14,724 nucleotides of DNA from Desulfovibrio sp. (GTDB lineage Bacteria; Desulfobacterota; Desulfovibrionia; Desulfovibrionales; Desulfovibrionaceae). Below the pieces are notes generated by a model that was not told the DNA's origin, did not search any database, and was given only the letters and a program-made list of their open reading frames with translations. The first letter of the stretch is position 1; every line of letters begins with the position of its first letter. The stretch spans positions 1 through 14,724 of the forward strand of contig JAIWOE010000088.1 of NCBI GenBank assembly GCA_020217165.1. Reading direction: 5' to 3'. The position numbers were made by a program, and so were the translations under genes. Below are positions 8,304-14,724 of the stretch, one piece after another.

Positions 8304-9083
8304 ATGGAATTCATGGGTTTGACGCCGGAAACGGTCCTCTCCTTTCTGCTCACGCTGTTCCGCCTGAGTGTGGTGCTCTTCCTGCTTCCCTTTTTCGGGG
8401 GAGACAAGATCCCCAACCCCGTCAAGGCCGCGCTGCTCCTGGTGCTGACCCTGGCCATCTGGCCCTATTTGCGGCTGCCGGCCACGGCGTTTCCCGCGCA
8501 GCCCCTGGCCATTACCCTGCTGCTGCTGGGAGAACTGGTGCTGGGGCTGACCATGGGGCTGGTGGTGCAGTTCATTTTTGCGGCCATCCAGACGGGGGGG
8601 CAGCTCGTCGGGTTCCAGATGGGGCTGACCATGGTCAACGTCATCGACCCTATGAGCGGGCAGAGCGAGGGCGTGACGGCGCACTTCCTGTGGATGGTGG
8701 CCATGCTGACGTTCCTGTCCCTCAACGGGCACCTGATGCTGCTCAAGGCCGTGGCCCTGACCTACGAAATCATCCCCCCCGGCGGCCTGTCCCTCACCCC
8801 GGCCCTGGCGGGGCAGGTGCTGGCCGCCTCGGGGCAAATCTTTTCCCTGGCCGTCAAGATTGCCGCCCCCATCATGGTGGCCCTGTTCCTGGTGGACCTG
8901 GGCCTGGCCCTGGTGGCCCGGGCCGCGCCGCAAATGAACGTGCTGTTCATCGGGTTTCCCCTGAAAATCGGGGTGGGTTTTCTGTTCCTGGGCATGCTGT
9001 TCACCATTATGGCCGACTTTGTGCAAGACTTCATTGGCCAGATGATGCGCATGTATGAAGGCATGTTCAACCTGATGCAATAG
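8304..9083 (+). CDS. fliR: Flagellar export gate protein FliR
   Basis: This 259-residue polytopic inner-membrane protein is of usual FliR length. FliR assembles with FliP and FliQ into the entry channel of the flagellar type III export apparatus. The N-terminus with LSFLLTLFRLSVVLFLLPFF, then GGDKIPNPVKAALLLVLTLA, is typical, as are GGQLVGFQMGLTMVNVIDP (central) and the C-terminal MNVLFIGFPLKIGVGFLFLG. The start is ATG 8304 or ATG 8313 three codons later; neither has a clear Shine-Dalgarno site, which agrees with a possible leaderless start from the promoter just upstream. It is the first gene of the flagellar block; flhB starts 17 bases after its stop. fliP and fliQ are not in the window. 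Confidence 0.95.
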   Translation: MEFMGLTPETVLSFLLTLFRLSVVLFLLPFFGGDKIPNPVKAALLLVLTLAIWPYLRLPATAFPAQPLAITLLLLGELVLGLTMGLVVQFIFAAIQTGGQLVGFQMGLTMVNVIDPMSGQSEGVTAHFLWMVAMLTFLSLNGHLMLLKAVALTYEIIPPGGLSLTPALAGQVLAASGQIFSLAVKIAAPIMVALFLVDLGLALVARAAPQMNVLFIGFPLKIGVGFLFLGMLFTIMADFVQDFIGQMMRMYEGMFNLMQ

Positions 9084-9100
9084 CGCCGCGCGAGGCTTCC

Positions 9101-10204
9101 ATGCCGCAAGATGATCCGTCAAGAACAGAACAAGCGACACCAAAACGCATAAACAAGGCCCGGGAAAAGGGCAGCGTTGCCAAGTCGCAGGAGATCAGCA
9201 AGCTCGTCACCATCGTGGCGGGCTATCTGGCCCTCAAGGTCTATGCCTCCTTCATCTGGGACGACCTGATCACGATCTTTCGCTGGTTCTTTGGCGGGTT
9301 CAACACCTTTGAGCTCTCGGCGCAAAACGTCCACACCCTGCTGATGCTGGTGGGCAAACAGCTGGCCATCATGGTTCTGCCGGTCATCCTGTTCATCGGG
9401 TTCATGGTCTGGCTGGCGCTGCGCATGCAGGTGGGCGCGTTGTGGGCGCCCAAGGTGTTTGAGTTCAAGCCCGAACGATTCCTGAACATCGGCGCCGGGC
9501 TCAAGCGCATTTTTGTGGACGTGCAGACCCTCATCCGCCTGGGCAAGAGCCTGCTGCAGGCCGTGGTCATCGGGGCGTCCATTTATTGGGTGATCGAGGG
9601 CTCCATGCACAGCCTGCTGCCCCTCTACTACCAGGAGCCGGACTACCTGGCCGGGTACATGCTGGAGACGGGGTCCAAGGTGCTCCTGTACGCCCTTGTG
9701 CCCATGCTGGCCATCGCCGGCTTCGACCTGTGGTACACCCGCTATGAGTATGCGGAAAAGCTCAAGATGACCAAGGACGAGGTCAAGGACGAGCGCAAGC
9801 AGGCCGAAGGCGATCCCATGATCAAGAACAGGCAGAAGCGCAAGATGCTGGAATTCATGCAGCGCCGCATGCTCCAGCAGGTGCCCAAGGCCGACGTCAT
9901 CATCACCAACCCCACCCACTTTGCCGTGGCGCTGAAGTACGATGCCAACGTGGCGCCGGCGCCCATGGTGCTGGCCAAGGGGGTGGACCGCATGGCCCAG
10001 CGCATCAAGGAAATAGGCCGCGAAAATGGCGTGCCCATCCGCGAGAACAAGCCCCTGGCACAGGCTTTGTATAAGTCCGTGGAAGTGGGGGACATCATCC
10101 CCGAAGAAATGTACCAGGCCGTGGCGTCCATCCTGGCGCAGGTCTACAAAACCAAGGCCAACCGCGGCCCTGCGCAGGCTGGCCCCCCCGGCTCCAGAGG
10201 GTAG
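9101..10204 (+). CDS. flhB: Flagellar export switch protein FlhB
   Basis: This 367-residue component of the flagellar export apparatus controls the change from rod/hook to filament substrates. The N-terminal region carries RTEQATPKRINKAREKGSVA (8-27), then about four transmembrane segments (roughly 35-52, 85-108, 145-165, 190-210). A charged linker follows (217-250), then the cytoplasmic domain with the autocleavage motif Asn270-Pro271-Thr272-His273 (VIITNPTHFAVAL). The motif is intact, so self-cleavage between Asn and Pro is expected. The start ATG 9101 has GAGG a few bases upstream. It lies between fliR and flhA, as in many flagellar operons. Confidence 0.96.
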   Translation: MPQDDPSRTEQATPKRINKAREKGSVAKSQEISKLVTIVAGYLALKVYASFIWDDLITIFRWFFGGFNTFELSAQNVHTLLMLVGKQLAIMVLPVILFIGFMVWLALRMQVGALWAPKVFEFKPERFLNIGAGLKRIFVDVQTLIRLGKSLLQAVVIGASIYWVIEGSMHSLLPLYYQEPDYLAGYMLETGSKVLLYALVPMLAIAGFDLWYTRYEYAEKLKMTKDEVKDERKQAEGDPMIKNRQKRKMLEFMQRRMLQQVPKADVIITNPTHFAVALKYDANVAPAPMVLAKGVDRMAQRIKEIGRENGVPIRENKPLAQALYKSVEVGDIIPEEMYQAVASILAQVYKTKANRGPAQAGPPGSRG

Positions 10205-10250
10205 GGCGGTGTCAGAGAACAGCGTCCAAATGCAGTGAGGTGTCAAAAGC

Positions 10251-12368
10251 ATGGCCAACCCCCTCGCCCAGTTCAAGGGCCCCCAGATCGATTATCAGCG
10301 CTTCGCCAAACAGGGCGACATCCTGCTCGCCGGCGGCGTGGTGGTCATCCTGTTCGTCATGCTGGTGCCCATGCCCACCATGGTGCTGGACCTCATGCTC
10401 TGCCTGTCCATTTCCTTGTCCATGGTGGTGCTGGTGACGTCCATGTTCATGACCAGCCCCATGGAATTCTCGGTGTTTCCCTCCCTCCTGCTGGTGCTGA
10501 CCCTGCTTCGCCTGGCCCTGAACGTGGCCTCCACCCGGCTTATCCTGCTCTACGGGCACGAGGGGGTGGACGCGGCGGGGCAGGTCATCAAAAGCTTTGG
10601 CGAGTTCGTGGTGGGCGGGAGCTTTGTCATCGGCATCGTCATCTTTTTCATTTTGTTCGTCCTGAACAAGACCGTCATCGTGGCCGGCACCACGCGCATT
10701 GGCGAGGTGGCGGCCCGCTTTACCCTGGATGCCATGCCCGGCAAGCAGATGGCCATTGAGGCGGATCTGAATTCGGGGCTCATCACCGAGGACGAAGCCC
10801 GGGAAATGCGGGAAAACATCCGCAAGGAGGCCGACTTTTACGGCGCCATGGACGGCGCGGGCAAGTTCGTTCAGGGGGACGTGAAGGCCGGGATGATCAT
10901 CACCCTCATCAACGTGGTGGGGGGCATAGCCATCGGCATGCTGCAAAAGGGCATGACCTGGCAGGAGGCCGCCCAGACCTACACCCTGCTGACCATCGGC
11001 GACGGGCTGGTGTCCACCATCCCCTCCCTCATCGTCTCCACCGCCGCGGGCATCATCGTGTCTCGCTCGGCCTCCAAGGCCAGGATGGGCGAGGAATTCA
11101 TCGGCCAGCTGGCGTACAACGCCCGCTCCCTCAAGCTGGTCTCCGGGGTGCTGTTCATCTTTGCCCTGGTGCCGGGCATGCCCACCATTCCGTTCCTGAT
11201 CTTCTCCACCATGATGTTCCTGGGCGCGCAGATGGTCAGCGGCGGCAAGGGCACGACGGATGCCGCCACCGCCGACGGCAAGGAGGCCGCCAAGAAGGCC
11301 GGCAAGGCCGGTCCCGCCCTGGATACCCCCGAGGAAGTGCAGGCCTTGCTGCCCCTGGACATCCTGGAGCTGGAGGTGGGCTACGGGCTCATTCCCCTGG
11401 TGGACGAGGAGCAAAGCGGCAACCTGCTCACGCGCATCCGGTCCATCCGCCGCCAGTTCGCCCTGGACATGGGGGTGGTCATCCCCTCCCTGCACCTGCG
11501 GGACAACCTGCAGCTCAAGCCCGGCCAATATTCCGTGCTCATCAAGGGCAACGAGGTGGCCTCGGCGGAAATCCTCATCGACCACCTGCTGGCCATGGAT
11601 CCGGGCGACGTCAAGCACCGCGTGCCCGGCGTGGAAACCCGCGAACCGGCCTTCAACCTGCCGGCCCTGTGGATTCCGGAACGGCAAAAGGAAGAAGCCA
11701 TGCTGGCCGGCTACACCGTGGTGGACCCCTCCACCGTCATCGCCACCCATTTGACGGAAGTGTTCAAGCGGCAGTTGCACGAATTCCTGGGCCGTCAGGA
11801 GGTGCAGGGGCTGTTGGACAACCTGTCCAAGTCCTTCCCCAAGGCCGTGGAAGATTTGACGCCCGGCGTGCTGAACCTGGGCACAGTGCAAAAGGTGCTG
11901 CAGAACCTGGTGCGCGAGGGCGTGTCCATCCGCGACCTCCTGACCATCGTGGAAGCTTTGGCCGATTACGGGCACGCCACCAAGGATCCGGACCAGCTGA
12001 CGGAATACGTGCGCGAGCGCATGTCCCGGACCATTGTCAAGCCGCACCTGAGCCAGGAGGGCGTGCTCTCCATCATCACCCTGGACAACGGCGTGGAGCG
12101 CATGCTCCAGGAGAGCCTGCGGCGCACGGAGAACGGGGCCTTCCTGGCCATGGAGCCCGGCACGGCCCACAAGCTCATCAACAAGCTCAATCAGGCCGTG
12201 GACACAGCGGCCACGGCGGAAGGCCAGCCCGTGCTCCTGACCACCCCCATGGTGCGGCCGCATTTGGCTCAATTGCTGCAAAGATTCCTGCCGACACTGC
12301 CGGTGATCTCCCAGGCGGAGATCCCCGCGGACATCAAACTGAATGCCATCTCCACGGTGGGGTTGTAA
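10251..12368 (+). CDS. flhA: Flagellar export protein FlhA
   Basis: This 705-residue protein is the largest export-gate subunit and the proton-driven motor component, and it docks chaperone-substrate complexes. The membrane part has about eight helices in residues 1-320. It contains the FHIPEP-family stretch LRLALNVASTRLILL (86-100) and the cytoplasmic loop TTRIGEVAARFTLDAMPGKQ (147-166), then MAIEADLNSGLITEDEA and FYGAMDGAGKFVQGD with Asp210 at the position of the essential aspartate in other FlhA proteins. A Lys/Ala/Gly-rich linker (about 325-355) leads to the cytoplasmic ring domain. The C-terminal stretch VLLTTPMVRPHLAQLL is typical. It begins 46 bases after flhB with a GAGG site some 11 bases upstream, and ends one base before flhF. 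Confidence 0.97.
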   Translation: MANPLAQFKGPQIDYQRFAKQGDILLAGGVVVILFVMLVPMPTMVLDLMLCLSISLSMVVLVTSMFMTSPMEFSVFPSLLLVLTLLRLALNVASTRLILLYGHEGVDAAGQVIKSFGEFVVGGSFVIGIVIFFILFVLNKTVIVAGTTRIGEVAARFTLDAMPGKQMAIEADLNSGLITEDEAREMRENIRKEADFYGAMDGAGKFVQGDVKAGMIITLINVVGGIAIGMLQKGMTWQEAAQTYTLLTIGDGLVSTIPSLIVSTAAGIIVSRSASKARMGEEFIGQLAYNARSLKLVSGVLFIFALVPGMPTIPFLIFSTMMFLGAQMVSGGKGTTDAATADGKEAAKKAGKAGPALDTPEEVQALLPLDILELEVGYGLIPLVDEEQSGNLLTRIRSIRRQFALDMGVVIPSLHLRDNLQLKPGQYSVLIKGNEVASAEILIDHLLAMDPGDVKHRVPGVETREPAFNLPALWIPERQKEEAMLAGYTVVDPSTVIATHLTEVFKRQLHEFLGRQEVQGLLDNLSKSFPKAVEDLTPGVLNLGTVQKVLQNLVREGVSIRDLLTIVEALADYGHATKDPDQLTEYVRERMSRTIVKPHLSQEGVLSIITLDNGVERMLQESLRRTENGAFLAMEPGTAHKLINKLNQAVDTAATAEGQPVLLTTPMVRPHLAQLLQRFLPTLPVISQAEIPADIKLNAISTVGL

Positions 12369-12369
12369 C

Positions 12370-13530
12370 ATGCGAGTGAAGACTTTTCGCGGTGATTCCT
12401 CGGCCAGCGTCATCAAGCGCATCAAGGCCGAACTGGGGGCCGACGCGGTGATCCTTTCCACCCGCAGTTTCAAGGAAGAGGGTGGCGCCACGGTGTGCGA
12501 AATTACCGCGGCCCTGGAAAGCGGGGTCGTCCCCCCCGCCAAAACCATGACACCCGCCGCCGCCTCCTGCGGCACCCATGCCACCGCCGGTGTGGTCAAT
12601 GGTGTGGCCGCTGCAGCCTCGCAGGAAGAAGTGGTGGCTGTCATGGGCGCCGGGACCGGGGTGGGCAGCTGGCAGCAGGAATGGCTGAAGATTCGTGAAC
12701 ACCTGCTCACGGCCCTCAAACCCCAGCTGCCCCTGCAGGCCCTGGCCCCGCGGCAGCGGCTGGCCCTGGAATACCTGGAGCGTGAAGGCGTGGATGACGC
12801 CGTGCTGGCCGATCTGGTGGCCGCCCTGCGTGGCAAGCCGGCCTGCTCCGTGCTGGTGCCCCTGGGGCAGATGGCCCCCGTGGCGCCCCTTGCCCTGGGA
12901 GAAGGCCCCCGCCGGGTGCTGGCCCTGGCCGGCCCCCACGGCGTGGGCAAGACCACTGCGGCCATCCGCCTGGCCCTGCAGGCCCGGCAGACCCGGCTGG
13001 GCGGGCGCATCTGCCTGGTGAATGCAGACGCCCAACGCTCCCAGGGGCGCATGCTCCTGCGTCAGTATGCCGAGCTGGCGGACATCATGTACCGCGAGCT
13101 GGGCCCCGGCGACGAAGCCGCGGCGCTGCTGGAGGATGTGGCCGACATGGACCTGCTCATCGTGGACCTGCCGGCCCTGGGCCGCGGGGAAACCATGGAC
13201 CAGCTGGTGCTGCGTCTGGGCCTCTTTGCTTTTGAGGAAGTCGGCCCCATCCAGATGGTCCTGGCCCTTGCCCCGCATTACGCCCCGGCGCAGCTGCGGC
13301 ACTTCGGTCGGCAATACATGACGGAAAACATGGCCGGTCTGCTCTGGACGAAGCTGGACGAAGCCTATACGTATGGGAATCTGGTGAACACGGCGCATGC
13401 GCTGGGCTTGCCGGCAGTGGCCTTTTCCGCCGGCCCCGGGCTGCAGGACGATCTGACGCCCGCCAGCCACCGCGCGCTGTGGGAGTTGCTGTTCAAGCAC
13501 CGGCTCCCCACTGCGGCGCGGCCCCTGTAA
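12370..13530 (+). CDS. flhF: Flagellar biosynthesis GTPase FlhF (SRP-type), divergent G3 loop
   Basis: This 386-residue signal-recognition-particle-type GTPase recruits the first flagellar parts and sets polar placement in many bacteria. It has the family N-terminus MRVKTFRGDSSASVIKRIKA, an Ala/Gly/Val-rich linker (about 50-100), the helical N domain (about 101-175) and the G domain. G1 is GPHGVGKTT (188-196) and G4 is TKLDE (327-331). The second loop reads NADAQRSQ (218-225) where other FlhF proteins have DTYRIGA-like sequence. G3 reads DLPALGRG (266-273) instead of DTAGRS-like, apparently two residues longer. The ATG at 12370 follows the flhA stop by one base, has GGTGGGG upstream and begins the family N-terminus; a longer reading from 12343 is not favoured. 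Confidence 0.92.
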   Translation: MRVKTFRGDSSASVIKRIKAELGADAVILSTRSFKEEGGATVCEITAALESGVVPPAKTMTPAAASCGTHATAGVVNGVAAAASQEEVVAVMGAGTGVGSWQQEWLKIREHLLTALKPQLPLQALAPRQRLALEYLEREGVDDAVLADLVAALRGKPACSVLVPLGQMAPVAPLALGEGPRRVLALAGPHGVGKTTAAIRLALQARQTRLGGRICLVNADAQRSQGRMLLRQYAELADIMYRELGPGDEAAALLEDVADMDLLIVDLPALGRGETMDQLVLRLGLFAFEEVGPIQMVLALAPHYAPAQLRHFGRQYMTENMAGLLWTKLDEAYTYGNLVNTAHALGLPAVAFSAGPGLQDDLTPASHRALWELLFKHRLPTAARPL

Positions 13531-13567
13531 CGCAACCCAGCATGTGGCCTTGGAGGAACGCAACATC

Positions 13568-14383
13568 ATGGACGAGCGGCTGCCCCTGGTCTTTTCCGTC
13601 ACCTCCGGCAAGGGGGGGGTGGGCAAGACGAACATTTCCGCCAATCTGGCATACGCCCTGGCCCGGCAGGGCAAGCGCGTCATTCTGCTGGACGCCGACC
13701 TTGGCCTGGCCAACGTGGACATCGTCCTCGGCGTCGCCCCCCAGAAGAACCTCTTTCACCTGTTCCATGAGGGCGCGTCCCTGGAGGACATTCTCTACCC
13801 CACACCCTACGGCTTCTCCATTCTGCCCGCTTCCTCGGGGGTGGCGGACATGATTTCCCTGACCACGGGGCAGAAGCTGGAACTGCTGGAGGCCATGGAT
13901 TCCCTGGAGGAGCGCATCGATTATTTGATTGTGGACACCGGGGCCGGCATCAACGACAATGTCTTGTATTTCAACCTGGCCGTGCAGGAACGGCTGGTGG
14001 TGATGACGCCGGAGCCCACCTCCCTGACCGATGCGTACGCCCTGATCAAGGTGCTCATGATGCACCATGATGTGGACCGCTTCCGCATTCTGGTGAACAT
14101 GGCGCCCTCGGAAAAGGCGGCCAAGGAAGTCTATGCCCGGCTGGCCAAGGCCTGCGATCATTTTTTGTCCGGAGTCTCCCTTGACCTTGTGGGCTGCATC
14201 CCGCATGACCCATTGGTGAAGAAGGCGGTCATGCGGCAGGAGCCCGTGTGCTCGGCCTACCCCGACTCCCCAGCGGCACAAAGTTTGCTTCATCTTGCCA
14301 AGGACATTGCAACCTGGAACCCGGCGGCGAACCTGGATGGAAACATCAAGTTCTTCTGGAAAAAGCTCCTTTTCCACGCCTGA
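13568..14383 (+). CDS. flhG: Flagellar number regulator FlhG (MinD-like ATPase)
   Basis: This 271-residue ATPase of the MinD/ParA family, also called FleN or YlxH, limits flagellar number and works with FlhF at the membrane. It has the deviant Walker A GKGGVGKT (14-21) with signature Lys15, LLDADLGLANVD (40-51), and LIVDTGAGI for the second Walker region. The C-terminal 15 residues (DGNIKFFWKKLLFHA) look like a MinD-type amphipathic membrane-targeting helix. The start chosen is ATG 13568, with GGAGG ten bases upstream; GTG 13544 would add only eight residues and lies before that site. The protein begins almost at the P-loop, with no N-terminal DQAxxLR-like segment that activates FlhF elsewhere. 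The 3' end overlaps fliA. Confidence 0.93.
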   Translation: MDERLPLVFSVTSGKGGVGKTNISANLAYALARQGKRVILLDADLGLANVDIVLGVAPQKNLFHLFHEGASLEDILYPTPYGFSILPASSGVADMISLTTGQKLELLEAMDSLEERIDYLIVDTGAGINDNVLYFNLAVQERLVVMTPEPTSLTDAYALIKVLMMHHDVDRFRILVNMAPSEKAAKEVYARLAKACDHFLSGVSLDLVGCIPHDPLVKKAVMRQEPVCSAYPDSPAAQSLLHLAKDIATWNPAANLDGNIKFFWKKLLFHA

Positions 14384-14724
14384 GGCCTGGGAGTTGCTCG
14401 AAACCGGCAAGCTCGCCTGGCAAGACATGGACGCCCCCGCGCGACAGCGGGTGGTCCGGCATTATGCGTCCAAAATCAAGTACCTGGCCTTGCGGCTCAA
14501 GGCCAAGCTGCCCCGGCACGTGGAACTGGGGGATATCATCAGCTCCGGCACCCTGGGGCTCATGGAGGCGCTGGGCAAATTCAACCCCGAGCTGGGCATC
14601 AAGTTCGATACCTACGCCGAAAACCGCATCAAGGGTGCCATGCTGGACGAGCTGCGCCGCATGGACTGGTTTTCCCGGGGCCTGCGCTATCGGGTCAAGC
14701 TGCTGGAGGACCACGCCAAGCGCT
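14337..14724 (+). CDS. fliA: Flagellar sigma factor FliA (sigma-28), N-terminal part
   Basis: The gene starts inside flhG and runs off the window; 129 residues are visible. The sequence passes through AWELLETGKLAWQDMD, VVRHYASKIKYLALRLKAKL and RHVELGDIISSGTLGLMEAL, which is sigma region 1.2/2.1-2.2. KFDTYAENRIKGAMLDELR followed by RMDWFSRGLR covers regions 2.3-2.4 and the start of region 3. These match FliA, which directs late flagellar genes such as flagellin. ATG 14337 is the first start in frame and overlaps flhG by 47 bases, so translation may be coupled; no clear Shine-Dalgarno site is seen. ATG 14427 would cut into the conserved N-terminal part and is less likely. Regions 3 and 4 lie outside the window. 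Confidence 0.94.
   Translation, partial: METSSSSGKSSFSTPEAWELLETGKLAWQDMDAPARQRVVRHYASKIKYLALRLKAKLPRHVELGDIISSGTLGLMEALGKFNPELGIKFDTYAENRIKGAMLDELRRMDWFSRGLRYRVKLLEDHAKR

Noticed and set aside
10212..13052. A second very long minus-strand open frame opposite flhA and flhF
   Set aside because: Same composition artefact; the plus-strand genes carry all expected motifs and no family is recognisable in the antisense reading.

Overview
The window is a GC-rich chromosomal segment of a motile, flagellated Gram-negative bacterium. The best guess is a Desulfovibrio-type sulfate reducer (Desulfovibrionales). The basis is the flagellar order fliR-flhB-flhA-flhF-flhG-fliA together with bacillosamine-type sugar genes and branched-chain amino acid transport genes. 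This assignment is an inference from gene content and order; there is no rRNA gene to confirm it. No tRNA, rRNA, CRISPR array, insertion sequence or phage gene was seen.

Region 1 (1-3022, plus strand) is a branched-chain amino acid (or related amide/amino acid) ABC importer. It holds the last 22 codons of a periplasmic binding protein (livK), permeases livH and livM, and the ATPase livF. The usual second ATPase, livG, is not present: livM and livF overlap by four bases. A strong 15-bp hairpin lies between livK and livH. Region 2 (3023-3216) is a short convergent intergenic stretch with tandem hairpins. Region 3 (3217-3666, minus strand) is a lone universal stress protein with an altered nucleotide-binding motif.

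Region 4 (3667-3870) is a divergent intergenic region with a pyrimidine-rich stretch and a 12-bp tandem repeat. Region 5 (3871-8259, plus strand) is a compact four-gene set in the order pglC-pglD-pglE-pglF. Its products match the complete route from UDP-GlcNAc to undecaprenyl-diphosphate-linked di-N-acetylbacillosamine: PglF dehydratase, PglE aminotransferase, PglD acetyltransferase, then the PglC membrane phosphoglycosyl transferase. No flippase, oligosaccharyltransferase or further glycosyltransferase is visible here.

Region 6 (8304 to the window end, plus strand) is the flagellar export and regulatory block. FliR, FlhB and FlhA belong to the export gate. FlhF (SRP-type GTPase) and FlhG (MinD-type ATPase) control flagellar placement and number. 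FliA is the flagellar sigma factor and is cut by the window edge. A good sigma-54 (GG-N10-GC) promoter match sits just before fliR and coincides with a T-run that could instead end pglF transcription. The FlhF/FlhG pair is unusual: FlhF has a non-canonical G3 loop, and FlhG starts almost directly at its P-loop without the N-terminal FlhF-activating segment known from other species. All genes look intact except those cut by the window ends.
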